From Empedobacter tilapiae (GTDB taxonomy: Bacteria; Bacteroidota; Bacteroidia; Flavobacteriales; Weeksellaceae): DNA of 64,000 nt. The DNA lies in NCBI RefSeq assembly GCF_004785645.1, contig NZ_SRPE01000004.1:1-64000 (forward strand). The letters are read 5' to 3'. Under the pieces are notes generated by a model, which saw only the letters and a program-made list of their open reading frames with translations, did no database searches and was not told the origin of the DNA. Shown here in pieces: positions 51,546 through 60,693 of the stretch (the first letter of the stretch is position 1; each line of letters opens with the position of its first letter). The translations under genes were made by a program, and so were the position numbers.

Positions 51546-53051
51546 ATGACAAAATTAACAATTGACACTATAGAAAACATACTTTTTGAGAATAAAAAAA
51601 TGATTCTAAATAAGACAACTCTTGATGGTGTAGAGAAGAGCTTTCTCTTTTTAAAAGAATTTTCAAAAAATAAAATAATTTATGGTGTAAACACGGGGTT
51701 TGGACCAATGGCACAATATCGTATTGAAGATGAAGATACGATTCAGCTTCAATATAATCTAATTAGAAGTCATTGTACGGGAATTGGAGAGCCTTTGACT
51801 TTGGATCAAACAAAAGCAGCGATTATTGCTCGTCTTAATACATTGTCTCTGGGGTATTCGGGGATTCATCCTTCAGTTTTGGTATTGATGCAAGAATTAG
51901 TAAATCGCGATATTTTACCGGTAATTTATCAGCATGGAAGTGTAGGCGCGAGTGGAGATTTGGTTCAGTTAGCACATTTAGCTTTGACATTAATCGGAGA
52001 AGGAGAAGTTTTTTATAAAGACGAAATCAAATCAACGAAAGAAGTTTTTGAGCTAGAAAATCTTCAACCAATAGAAGTTCATATTCGAGAAGGTTTATCA
52101 ATTATGAACGGAACTTCAGTAATGACAGGAATTGGAACGGTAAATTTGATTAAAGTGAATCAATTAATTAATCTTTCGATTACGTTAAGCTCCATGATGA
52201 ATGAAATTGTACAATCTTTTGATGATCATTATTCAAAACCGTTGAATGAAGCAAAACAGCATATAGGTCAACGTTATATTGCGAATAAAATGTCAGAATT
52301 TTTGAATGATAGCAAATTAGTCAAAAAACGTGCAGATGAAATGTATCAAGAACGTAATGAGAAAATTTTTGAAGAAAAAGTACAAGAATATTATTCGTTG
52401 CGTTGTGTTCCTCAGATTTTAGGACCAATTTACGATACATGGAATGCTGCGAAAGAAGTAGTAGAAAACGAAATAAATTCTGCAAGTGATAATCCAATTA
52501 TTGATGTTGAAAATCAAACTGTTCATCATGGAGGGAATTTTCATGGTGATTATGTTTCGTTAGAATTGGATAAATTAAAATTGGCTGTAACACGTCTATC
52601 GATGTTGAGTGAACGTCAGTTAAACTATTTAGTCAATCCAAAAATTAATAATATTTTACCACCTTTTGTTAATTTAGGAACACTTGGTTTCAATTTCGGT
52701 TTACAAGCGGCTCAATTTACGGCAACGTCTACAACGGCTGAAAATCAAACGCTTTCTACGTCAATGTATGTGCATAGTATTCCAAACAATAACGATAATC
52801 AAGATATTGTGAGTATGGGAACAAATGCAGCGACGATTTGTGCAAAAGTGATTGATAATACCTTCGAAGTGTTAACAGTTCAGAGTTTGGCTGTCGTACA
52901 AGCGATAGAATATTTACAAATACAAGATAAGTTATCATCAAAAGGAAAAGCTTTTTATGATTCGATTCGTAAAATTGTTCCAGTATTTAAAGAAGATGAG
53001 GTGATTTATCCTTATCTTAAGGAAGTTAAAAAATATTTACTAAAATTTTAA
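51546..53051 (+). CDS. Tyrosine ammonia-lyase (HAL/PAL/TAL family)
   Basis: Deaminates L-tyrosine to p-coumarate, the starter unit of flexirubin. The 501-residue protein has the self-forming MIO cofactor triad Ala-Ser-Gly at 135-137 (GSVGASGDLVQLAHLAL). It also has YGVNTGFGPMAQYRI, LQYNLIRSHCTGIGEPL (selectivity loop with His 76), and SASDNPI. The N-terminal half closely resembles the flavobacterial TAL of F. johnsoniae as I remember it, and not histidine ammonia-lyase. It is the first gene of the plus-strand pigment operon. Confidence 0.92.
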   Translation: MTKLTIDTIENILFENKKMILNKTTLDGVEKSFLFLKEFSKNKIIYGVNTGFGPMAQYRIEDEDTIQLQYNLIRSHCTGIGEPLTLDQTKAAIIARLNTLSLGYSGIHPSVLVLMQELVNRDILPVIYQHGSVGASGDLVQLAHLALTLIGEGEVFYKDEIKSTKEVFELENLQPIEVHIREGLSIMNGTSVMTGIGTVNLIKVNQLINLSITLSSMMNEIVQSFDDHYSKPLNEAKQHIGQRYIANKMSEFLNDSKLVKKRADEMYQERNEKIFEEKVQEYYSLRCVPQILGPIYDTWNAAKEVVENEINSASDNPIIDVENQTVHHGGNFHGDYVSLELDKLKLAVTRLSMLSERQLNYLVNPKINNILPPFVNLGTLGFNFGLQAAQFTATSTTAENQTLSTSMYVHSIPNNNDNQDIVSMGTNAATICAKVIDNTFEVLTVQSLAVVQAIEYLQIQDKLSSKGKAFYDSIRKIVPVFKEDEVIYPYLKEVKKYLLKF

Positions 53052-53061
53052 AAATATATTG

Positions 53062-54174
53062 ATGAGAAAATATCTTTTATTATCATTTTTAACTGTCTCT
53101 TTTGGAATATTATCTGCACAGAAATTAGCATTAGTAAAAACAAAAAATAAAATTGGATTTATTGGTGAAAATGGACAATATTTAATAGAACCTCAATATT
53201 CTGACGCAAAGGATTTTTCAGAAGGACTTGCTGCAATTAAAAAAGGAAATCTTTGGGGATTTATTAATAAAGAAAATCAGTGGGTAATAGAACCTATTTA
53301 TTCCAATGCAAAGAAGTTTAATTCGGGAATAGCAATGGTTGAGATTGATAAAAAATGGACATACGTTAATACAAAAGGTGAACAACAAAATTATCCTTTA
53401 ACCGATAAAATATATGACTTTAATGAAGGAGTTGCATTTATCCGAAAAGGAGATTTGGTCGGTTTAATTGACTATAATGGAAATGTACTTGTTGAGCCAG
53501 CATATCATGTTATTAGGACTTTTATAAATGGATATGCGAAAGTAGCCTTGAACAAAAAGTGGGGTGTAATTGATACAAAAGGAAATTTGGTTGTCAACTT
53601 AGAATATGATGATGTTGGTGAATTTAATCAAGATGTTGTTTGGGCAAAAAAGGGAACTGATTTTGGAATTGTTTCTAATAATCAATTTATAGCTATAGAA
53701 GGAGTAGATTTTATAGGGAATTTTAACTCTGCTTCATACACTTTTGCTCGAAAAAATCATAAGTTTGGTTTTATAAATAAAAAAGGAGAGTGGATAATAA
53801 CACCTATTTTTTCTAATGCAAAATCATTTTCTAATGGGTTGGCTCCTATTGAAGATAAAGGGAAATGGGGATTTATTAATGAACAAGGAGAAGTCGTTAT
53901 TCAACCAAAATATAATAATGCAGAAGTTTTTAGTGAAATAGGATTAGCTCCAGTAAAAGAAGGTAGTAAATGGGGATTTGTCAATAAAGAAGGTAAATTA
54001 GTCATTCCTGCTTTGTATGACATCTCTGTAAGTTTCGGATTTTCACAAAAAGATAAAGGGTTCAATGGTAAATTAGCTCGAGTAAAGAAGCAAGGAAAGT
54101 GGGCTTTTCTTGATGAGAATGGAAATGTATTAGCAGATCAATGGTTTGATAATGCTGAACTTTTTAATGATTAA
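53062..54174 (+). CDS. WG-repeat secreted protein
   Basis: A 370-residue protein with signal peptide (MRKYLLLSFLTVSFGILSAQ) and about eight WG repeats, each of the form KWGFINKEGKLVIPPQYDxAxxF (for example LWGFINKENQWVIEP, KWGVIDTKGNLVVNL, KWGFINEQGEVVIQP, KWGFVNKEGKLVIPA). WG repeats form beta-propeller-like scaffolds of unknown ligand. It sits 10 nt after the ammonia-lyase and 22 nt before fabG in the same direction; I do not know it as a standard flexirubin gene. Confidence 0.9.
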   Translation: MRKYLLLSFLTVSFGILSAQKLALVKTKNKIGFIGENGQYLIEPQYSDAKDFSEGLAAIKKGNLWGFINKENQWVIEPIYSNAKKFNSGIAMVEIDKKWTYVNTKGEQQNYPLTDKIYDFNEGVAFIRKGDLVGLIDYNGNVLVEPAYHVIRTFINGYAKVALNKKWGVIDTKGNLVVNLEYDDVGEFNQDVVWAKKGTDFGIVSNNQFIAIEGVDFIGNFNSASYTFARKNHKFGFINKKGEWIITPIFSNAKSFSNGLAPIEDKGKWGFINEQGEVVIQPKYNNAEVFSEIGLAPVKEGSKWGFVNKEGKLVIPALYDISVSFGFSQKDKGFNGKLARVKKQGKWAFLDENGNVLADQWFDNAELFND

Positions 54175-54196
54175 AAAAAAATAGATTTTATAAAGC

Positions 54197-54928
54197 ATGA
54201 AATGTGCAATTGTAACAGGTGGTTCTCGTGGAATTGGAAAAGCAATTTGTTTGAAAATTGCCGAAGAACATGATTATCATCTTTTGATAAATTATAATTC
54301 GAATGAAGCTGCTGCGTTAGAGACTTTGAAAGAAGTTGAAGCATTAGGAGGAACAGGAGAAATTTTAAAATTTGATGTGGCTGATGCAAATCAAACGCAA
54401 CAAGTTTTAACCGAATGGACAGAGAAAAATACAGATGCAATTGTAGAAGTTATTGTTAACAATGCTGGTATTACGAAAGATAATTTGTTTATGTGGATTT
54501 CGCAAGAAGATTGGTCAAATGTGATTAATACAAGTTTGAATGGTTTTTACAATGTAACTCATTTCTTTATTAATCCATTATTGAGAAATAGATTTGGAAG
54601 AATTGTCAATATAGTTTCTGTTTCTGGATTGAAAGGAACGCCAGGACAAACAAATTATTCTGCTGCTAAAGCAGCTGTGATTGGAGCGACCAAAGCATTG
54701 GCACAAGAAATAGCAAAACGTAATGTAACGGTGAATGCTGTTGCACCAGGTTTTATCGAAACGGATATGACAGATGAATTGAATCAACAAGAGTTAAAAA
54801 AGCTGATTCCAGCAAATCGTTTTGGAAAAGCGGAAGAAGTTGCTGATTTGGTAAGCTTTTTGGTTTCTAAAAAATCGAGTTATATCACAGGAGAAGTTAT
54901 TAATATAAATGGAGGAATTTATTCTTAG
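54197..54928 (+). CDS. 3-oxoacyl-ACP reductase (FabG-like)
   Basis: A 243-residue short-chain dehydrogenase: NAD(P) loop GGSRGIGKAI (8-17), NNAG (about 91-94), catalytic Ser in IVSVSGLKG, Tyr-x3-Lys in NYSAAKAAV, and the C-terminal TGEVININGG. In this operon it should reduce beta-keto intermediates during aryl-polyene chain building rather than serve general fatty acid synthesis. Confidence 0.94.
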   Translation: MKCAIVTGGSRGIGKAICLKIAEEHDYHLLINYNSNEAAALETLKEVEALGGTGEILKFDVADANQTQQVLTEWTEKNTDAIVEVIVNNAGITKDNLFMWISQEDWSNVINTSLNGFYNVTHFFINPLLRNRFGRIVNIVSVSGLKGTPGQTNYSAAKAAVIGATKALAQEIAKRNVTVNAVAPGFIETDMTDELNQQELKKLIPANRFGKAEEVADLVSFLVSKKSSYITGEVININGGIYS

Positions 54929-54933
54929 ATAAA

Positions 54934-56160
54934 ATGAGCCAAAGAGTCGTAATAACAGGAATGGGCATCTATTCTTGCTTAGGAACATCATTAGAAGAAG
55001 TAACAGAATCTTTGCGTCAAGGAAAATCAGGAATTATTTTTGATGAAGAACGCAAAGAATTTGGTTTTAAATCTGCTTTGACGGGAACTGTTCCAGTACC
55101 AGATTTGAAGCCGTTTTTGAATCGTCGACAACGAATTACAATCGGTCAAGAAACAGAGTTCGCTTATATGGCAACTTTAGAAGCGTTGAAAAATGCTAAT
55201 TTGACGGAAGAGTATATCAAGACTAACGAGGTCGGAATTATATATGGAAACGATAGTGTTTCAAAAGCAATTATTGATGCAATAGATATTGTTCGTGAGA
55301 AAAAAGATACTGAATTAATTGGTTCTGGAGCAATTTTCAAATCCATGAATTCTACTATTACCATGAATCTTGCGACTATTTTCGAGTTGACTGGAATTAA
55401 TTTTACGATTAGTGCAGCTTGTGCGAGTGGTTCGCATTCGATAGGATTAGGTTATATGATGATTAAAGACGGTTTGCAGGATATGATTATTTGTGGAGGA
55501 GCGCAGGAGATTAATAAGTATGCAATGGCAAGTTTTGATGGTCTAGGTGTTTTTTCCGAAAATGAAGCAAATCCTACACAAGCTTGTCGTCCTTTCGATA
55601 AAAATCGTGATGGATTGGTGCCGAGTGGAGGTGGAGCAACATTGATTTTAGAAAGTTATGAATCCGCAATAAAACGTGGTGCGCCAATCATTGCTGAGGT
55701 TTTAGGTTATGGTTTTTCGTCGAATGGTGGACATATTTCTACACCAAATGTAGATGGTCCAGCAATTGCGATGAATAGAGCGTTGAAACAAGCAAAAATT
55801 TCGGCAGATGAAATTCAATATATCAATGCACATGCAACTTCTACACCAGTTGGTGATGCAAACGAAGCAAAAGCGATTGACCAAGTTTTTGGAAAAACAA
55901 AACCTTTTGTAAGTTCTACAAAATCAATGACAGGACATGAATGTTGGATGGCTGGTGCAAGTGAAATTGTTTATTCTAATTTAATGATGATGAATAACTT
56001 TATTGCACCAAATATTAATTTTGAAGAAGCAGACGAAGATTCAGCTAAATTAAACATTGTTAAAGAAACCTTAAATAAAGAATTTGATGTATATTTGTCG
56101 AATTCTTTTGGATTTGGTGGAACGAATTCTGCCTTAGTAATTAAAAAAATTAACTCCTAA
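54934..56160 (+). CDS. Beta-ketoacyl-ACP synthase (KAS I/II type) of polyene chain extension
   Basis: A 408-residue ketosynthase with nucleophile Cys in SAACASGSHSIG (about 162-172), His in NAHATSTPVGD and His in STKSMTGHECW, so the Cys-His-His triad is complete. It condenses the growing chain with malonyl-ACP. It starts 5 nt after fabG and is followed by the ACP with one base between. Confidence 0.94.
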   Translation: MSQRVVITGMGIYSCLGTSLEEVTESLRQGKSGIIFDEERKEFGFKSALTGTVPVPDLKPFLNRRQRITIGQETEFAYMATLEALKNANLTEEYIKTNEVGIIYGNDSVSKAIIDAIDIVREKKDTELIGSGAIFKSMNSTITMNLATIFELTGINFTISAACASGSHSIGLGYMMIKDGLQDMIICGGAQEINKYAMASFDGLGVFSENEANPTQACRPFDKNRDGLVPSGGGATLILESYESAIKRGAPIIAEVLGYGFSSNGGHISTPNVDGPAIAMNRALKQAKISADEIQYINAHATSTPVGDANEAKAIDQVFGKTKPFVSSTKSMTGHECWMAGASEIVYSNLMMMNNFIAPNINFEEADEDSAKLNIVKETLNKEFDVYLSNSFGFGGTNSALVIKKINS

Positions 56161-56161
56161 T

Positions 56162-56410
56162 ATGGTGAAAAGTAAAATCGCTGAAAAATTAAACGCTATC
56201 TTAATTGATGAATTTGAGGTTGATCCTTCTGTGATTTCAGAGGAAAAAAATATTAAAGAATCTTTAGATTTAGATAGTTTAGACTATGTCGATTTAGTGG
56301 TAATCATTGAATCTAATTTCGGTGTGAAATTAATTAAAGAAGATTTTCAAAATATGATAACTTTTGAAGATTTCTATGCAATTGTAGAACAAAAGTTAGA
56401 GAACAAATAA
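56162..56410 (+). CDS. Acyl carrier protein
   Basis: An 82-residue acidic ACP. The phosphopantetheine-attachment serine lies in the DLDSLDYVDLVV helix (about residue 40), and the protein has the usual four-helix length. It is dedicated by position to the pigment operon. Confidence 0.95.
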   Translation: MVKSKIAEKLNAILIDEFEVDPSVISEEKNIKESLDLDSLDYVDLVVIIESNFGVKLIKEDFQNMITFEDFYAIVEQKLENK

Positions 56411-56415
56411 CAGAT

Positions 56416-57285
56416 ATGAAACAATGGGATGGTCGTTCTAAAGGAACGGTCCTGGGATACAAAATATTTGTCAACGTTATGAAAAAGCTCGGAATTAAGT
56501 CTGCTTACTCAGTCTTAATTTTTGTAGCTTTTTATTATTTTATAATAGCTTATAGCAGTAACAAATCTATTTACGAATACTTTCGTTATCGACTAAATTT
56601 TTCGGTTCTCAAATCAATTTTAAGTGTTTACAAAAGTTATTATACTTTTGGACAAACTTTGATTGATAAAACAGCGATTAATGCAGGTTTGCGTAATAAA
56701 TATTCGTATGAATTTGATGGAATAGAATTATTGAAAAATCTATTGGATCAAAAACAAGGTGGAATCTTAATCAGCGCACATGTTGGTAATTTCGAAGTTG
56801 CTGAACATTTTTTTGCGGACATCGATTTTGATTATCAAATTAATTTGGTTACAACAGATTTAGAACGAAATGTTATCAAAGAGTATTTGGAAAGTATTTC
56901 GATGAAACCTTCGGTAAAGTTCATCTTGATTCAAGAAGATTTATCCCATATTTTCGAAATTAATAATGCGCTTAGTCGAAATGAATTAATTTGTTTTACA
57001 GGAGATCGTTATTTCGAAGGAAATAAAACGATGTCAGAAGTGCTTCTTGGAAAACAAGCTAATTTTCCTGCAGGACCTTTTTCTATCGCCTCTCGCTTGA
57101 AAGTGCCCGTTGCTTTTGTATATGTAATGAAGGAAAAAAATCTACATTATCATTTATATGCGCGTCTAGCAAATTTCAAACATCGTGATGCAAATGCACT
57201 TTTGAAAGAGTTTTGCATCAATCTAGAAACCATTGTAAAAAAATATCCTTATCAATGGTTTAATTATTTCGATTTTTGGAAGTAA
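56416..57285 (+). CDS. LpxL/HtrB-like acyltransferase
   Basis: A 289-residue membrane-associated acyltransferase of the lipid A lauroyl/myristoyl transferase type. An N-terminal hydrophobic helix (about 25-50) and the catalytic-type motif ISAHVGNFEVAEHFF (H-x4-E) are visible, followed by FTGDRYFEGNK and FPAGPFSIA. In aryl-polyene and flexirubin loci such enzymes are thought to join polyene acyl groups to a lipid or resorcinol acceptor; the acceptor here is inferred. Confidence 0.88.
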   Translation: MKQWDGRSKGTVLGYKIFVNVMKKLGIKSAYSVLIFVAFYYFIIAYSSNKSIYEYFRYRLNFSVLKSILSVYKSYYTFGQTLIDKTAINAGLRNKYSYEFDGIELLKNLLDQKQGGILISAHVGNFEVAEHFFADIDFDYQINLVTTDLERNVIKEYLESISMKPSVKFILIQEDLSHIFEINNALSRNELICFTGDRYFEGNKTMSEVLLGKQANFPAGPFSIASRLKVPVAFVYVMKEKNLHYHLYARLANFKHRDANALLKEFCINLETIVKKYPYQWFNYFDFWK

Positions 57286-57335
57286 ATTACGCAATAATAT
57301 GAATTTTCAAACTACTATAAAACTTAAACTTTTAC

Positions 57336-58247
57336 ATGAAGACCAACGTATTAGTTGTTTATTACTCTCAGTCAGGACAATTAAAGGAGATTGTTGATCA
57401 AACAACTTATGATTTAGTTCAAAACCAAGATATTAATTTAACAACATACAAGATAGAAATGGAAGAGGAATTTCCTTTTCCGTGGGATTTCTATTCTTTT
57501 TTTAATGCTTTTCCAGATAGTTTTCTTCAAAAAGAAAAGAAGGTTAAACCAATTCCAACCGAAATCTTGAATCAGAAATATGATTTGATTTTACTGTATT
57601 ATCAAGTTTGGTTTTTATCGCCATCTATTCCAATAAATTCTTTTTTAAGGGATAAACAAACGCAACAACTTTTAGAAAATTCTAAAATAATTACAATTAG
57701 TGGTTCGCGAAATATGTGGTTCTTGGCGCAAGAAAAAATCAAAACAATCTTGAAAGAAGGCAAAGCAAAATTAGTTGGAAATATTGCATTAGTCGATCGT
57801 GCTCCAAATTTAGTAAGTGCAATGACAATTGTAAATTGGATGTTTTCAGGCGTTAAAAAACGAATGTTCAATTTGTTGCCTTTGCCAGGGATTAGTAAAA
57901 AAACTATTCAAGAAAGTAGAAGATTTGGCAAAATTATTCTAAATTCAATTCAAAATAATAATTACTCTAATCTACAAGAAAATCTAATCCAATCTGGAGC
58001 CGTTGAGGTAAAACCTTTTTTAGTTTCTGTGGATAAAAAAGGGAATCGAATGTTTAAAGTTTGGTCTAAAATTATTGATTCTAAACAAGGCAAACAGAGA
58101 GAAAAGTATTTGAAATTCTTTTATTATTATTTAATTTTAGCCATTTGGATAATATCTCCAATAGTAAATTTGTTATATATTATATTTTATCCGTTCAATT
58201 ATTTTAAATACAAAAAACAGGTAAAATATTTTCAAGGAATAAAATAA
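57336..58247 (+). CDS. darA: Dialkylresorcinol condensing enzyme DarA
   Basis: A 303-residue protein with a flavodoxin-like N-terminal region (VLVVYYSQSGQLKEIVD) followed by FPFPWDFYSFFNAFPDSF, which I associate with DarA proteins, and a C-terminal hydrophobic segment (about 265-290). DarA and DarB together form the aromatic ring of 2,5-dialkylresorcinols, the alcohol part of flexirubin. darB starts one base after its stop codon. Confidence 0.88.
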   Translation: MKTNVLVVYYSQSGQLKEIVDQTTYDLVQNQDINLTTYKIEMEEEFPFPWDFYSFFNAFPDSFLQKEKKVKPIPTEILNQKYDLILLYYQVWFLSPSIPINSFLRDKQTQQLLENSKIITISGSRNMWFLAQEKIKTILKEGKAKLVGNIALVDRAPNLVSAMTIVNWMFSGVKKRMFNLLPLPGISKKTIQESRRFGKIILNSIQNNNYSNLQENLIQSGAVEVKPFLVSVDKKGNRMFKVWSKIIDSKQGKQREKYLKFFYYYLILAIWIISPIVNLLYIIFYPFNYFKYKKQVKYFQGIK

Positions 58248-58248
58248 T

Positions 58249-59388
58249 ATGCAAAATGTATATATAACGAGAACATCGAAGTTTTTGCCAAATAAACCAA
58301 TTTCTAATGAAGAAATGGAAGAATTTCTAGGAAAAATAAATCAAGTTCCTTCAAAAGCTCGAAGAATTGTTTTAAGAAATAATGGAATCAAAACACGCTA
58401 TTACGCTCTCGATAAAAGTGGAAATATCACGCATTCTAATGCTGAATTAACAAAAAATGCGATTGTAAATTTATTTGATAATCAATTCTCTCAAAATGAT
58501 GTAGAAGTGTTGTCTTGTGGGACTTCAACGCCAGATTTGTTGTTGCCTTCTCATGCTGCGATGGTACACGGTTTATTGCAAAATAATGTTTCGATAGAGT
58601 TAAATTCTTCTTCGGGAGTTTGTAATTCGGGAATGAATGCGTTGAAATTTGGCTATCTTTCGGTAAAATCAGGGAATTCTAAAAATGCAATCTGTTCAGG
58701 TTCTGAGCGAGTTTCGACATGGATGAAAGCTGAAAAGTTTGAGCATGAAGTTGACAATTTAAAAGAATTAGAAGAGCAACCAATTATAGCATTTAAAAAA
58801 GATTTTTTACGTTGGATGTTATCAGATGGTGCTGCAGCTTTTTTATTGCAAAATCAACCAAACGAAGATTCGATTTCACTTAAAATTGAGTGGATGGAAT
58901 CTTATTCTTACGCTCACGAATTGGAAACGTGTATGTATGCCGGAGGTGATAAATTAATGAATGGAGAAATGAAACCTTGGAGCGATTTTTCTTCGGAAGA
59001 ATGGTTAAAGGAATCCGTTTTTTCTTTGAAACAAGATGTTAAAGTTTTGAATGGTAATATTTTAATGAAAGGAGTTGAAAGCATGAAAGCTGCAATGGAT
59101 AAACATCAATTATCTTCAAATGAAATTGATTATTTGTTGCCGCATGTCTCGTCAAATTATTTTGTTCAAGGTTTATATGACGAATTTTGTAAAAAAGACA
59201 TTCATATTCCATTAGAGAAATGGTTTATGAATTTAAGTAAAGTTGGGAATGTTGGTTCAGCGTCTGTTTTTTTGATGCTTGACGAACTTTTTCAGAAAAG
59301 AAATCTTAAAAAAGGGGATCGTATTATGCTTTGCGTACCAGAAAGTGGACGTTTTTCATATTCGTACGCTTATTTAACAGTCGTTTAA
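58249..59388 (+). CDS. darB: DarB-type beta-ketoacyl synthase III
   Basis: A 379-residue KAS III-like condensing enzyme: Cys nucleophile in SSSGVCNSGMNALKFG (about residue 124), His in LLPHVSSNYF and Asn in KVGNVGSASVF, giving Cys-His-Asn. It joins two acyl precursors for resorcinol formation with DarA. Tight linkage to darA supports the name. Confidence 0.9.
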   Translation: MQNVYITRTSKFLPNKPISNEEMEEFLGKINQVPSKARRIVLRNNGIKTRYYALDKSGNITHSNAELTKNAIVNLFDNQFSQNDVEVLSCGTSTPDLLLPSHAAMVHGLLQNNVSIELNSSSGVCNSGMNALKFGYLSVKSGNSKNAICSGSERVSTWMKAEKFEHEVDNLKELEEQPIIAFKKDFLRWMLSDGAAAFLLQNQPNEDSISLKIEWMESYSYAHELETCMYAGGDKLMNGEMKPWSDFSSEEWLKESVFSLKQDVKVLNGNILMKGVESMKAAMDKHQLSSNEIDYLLPHVSSNYFVQGLYDEFCKKDIHIPLEKWFMNLSKVGNVGSASVFLMLDELFQKRNLKKGDRIMLCVPESGRFSYSYAYLTVV

Positions 59389-59391
59389 AAA

Positions 59392-59832
59392 ATGAATAAA
59401 ATACAATTACCCAATTATACGATAGAATTTATCAAACAATTGATTCCACAACGCGAACCAATTATAATGGTAGATGCTATTTTTGAATATGAAGACGGAA
59501 AAGTTGTTGGAGGTTTAACAGTCAAAAATGATTCAATTTTTGTCGAAAATAATCAATTGAAAGAATCTGGAATTTTAGAGCATATGGCACAAACAGTTGC
59601 TTTGTATACAGGTTATCAATTTTATATTCGAAACGAATCAGCTCCAACAGGATATATTGGCTCGATGAAGTCAATAGAGGTTAATCGTTTGCCAAAAGTG
59701 AATGAAAATTTAACAACAACAGCAATTATTTTGCATGAAGTAATGGGAGTAACTTTGGTTTCGATTGAAACAAAGATAGAAGGAGAAGTAATTGCAAAAG
59801 GAGAAATGAAAACAGTGATTGCAGAAACATAA
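59392..59832 (+). CDS. Hotdog-fold 3-hydroxyacyl-ACP dehydratase-like protein lacking the usual His
   Basis: A 146-residue hotdog protein. At the FabZ active site, where PHREP is expected, it has LIPQREPIIMVDAIF (Gln replaces His), while the helix with Glu, GILEHMAQTVALYTG, is kept. It is followed after 4 nt by a second hotdog gene that does have the His. It may be the partner subunit of a dehydratase heterodimer, as with the paired ApeI/ApeP dehydratases of aryl-polyene clusters. Confidence 0.88.
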   Translation: MNKIQLPNYTIEFIKQLIPQREPIIMVDAIFEYEDGKVVGGLTVKNDSIFVENNQLKESGILEHMAQTVALYTGYQFYIRNESAPTGYIGSMKSIEVNRLPKVNENLTTTAIILHEVMGVTLVSIETKIEGEVIAKGEMKTVIAET

Positions 59833-59836
59833 TTTT

Positions 59837-60292
59837 ATGAAAGTAAATCAGGAAATTGATATTCAACAATTTCTTCCACATCGTGAACCAATGCTTTTTG
59901 TAGACACGATTTCTTGGATTGAGAAAACTTATGTTGAAGCTTTATTTACAATAAAATCGGACCAATTATTTATTCAGAACGAATATTTTACTGAAGTCGG
60001 TTTATTGGAAAATATGGCGCAAGTTTGTTCGACAATTATTGGACAAAACTATTTTATTAATTTTTCTGATGTACACAAAGGCGATGTAATTGGCTTTATT
60101 AGTTCAATTAAACAAGCTGAAATTATGCAATTGCCGAAAGTTAATCAAACGATTACAACAAAAGCAACGTTGTTAGAAGTTTTTGATTATGATGAATTTA
60201 CAATTAGTCTGATGCAAGCAAAAGTTATCTTGAATGACGAAATAATTGCAACAGCTACAATGAATTTAATGCTTCAAAACCATAAAAAATGA
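59837..60292 (+). CDS. Hotdog-fold 3-hydroxyacyl-ACP dehydratase
   Basis: A 151-residue hotdog protein with LPHREPMLFVDTISW (the active-site His) and GLLENMAQVCSTIIG (the helix Glu), so it is the probable catalytic dehydratase of polyene extension. The ATG at 59837 lies 4 nt after the previous stop; the longer TTG frame was not used. Its end overlaps the next ATG (ATGA). Confidence 0.9.
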   Translation: MKVNQEIDIQQFLPHREPMLFVDTISWIEKTYVEALFTIKSDQLFIQNEYFTEVGLLENMAQVCSTIIGQNYFINFSDVHKGDVIGFISSIKQAEIMQLPKVNQTITTKATLLEVFDYDEFTISLMQAKVILNDEIIATATMNLMLQNHKK

Positions 60293-60693
60293 AACAATCA
60301 GAAGTGCCACAAGATAAAGGACATTTAAAGAATTTCAACGAAGTTTATTACGCAATTGATGAACAGGGAGAGTTTTCTCAAACATTGAGTGCGGGTTGGG
60401 AAGCGAAGAATATTGTTCAGTCCGAAACTTTAAAAATTTTGGATGAACGCACAGAGGAAGCAAGACAAAAAGTAATTGATGGAAAAGCAAGTCCAATATT
60501 ATATTTCATGGAATTGAAACGTATGGATTGGGAAATTTTGTCTAATTATGTGGGAATTTGGAAGATTTTTGTCAAAAGACATGTAAAACCAGCTGTTTTC
60601 TCAAAATTAAAAGAATCAACACTAAAAAAATATGCCGAAGCTTTTGAAATTTCGGTTGATGAATTAAAAAACTTTGATGGAAACCATAACTGA
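60289..60693 (+). CDS. Hypothetical protein of the flexirubin operon
   Basis: A 134-residue soluble, charged, mainly helical protein (EARQKVIDGKASPILYFMELK, MDWEILSNYVGIWKIFVKRH, LKKYAEAFEISVDELKNF) with no signal peptide or catalytic motif that I recognise. It overlaps both neighbours (ATGA at its start, 17 nt at its end), so it must be translated with the dehydratase and the BtrH-domain protein. Its constant neighbourhood suggests a structural or adaptor role; the function is unknown. Confidence 0.82.
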   Translation: MKQSEVPQDKGHLKNFNEVYYAIDEQGEFSQTLSAGWEAKNIVQSETLKILDERTEEARQKVIDGKASPILYFMELKRMDWEILSNYVGIWKIFVKRHVKPAVFSKLKESTLKKYAEAFEISVDELKNFDGNHN

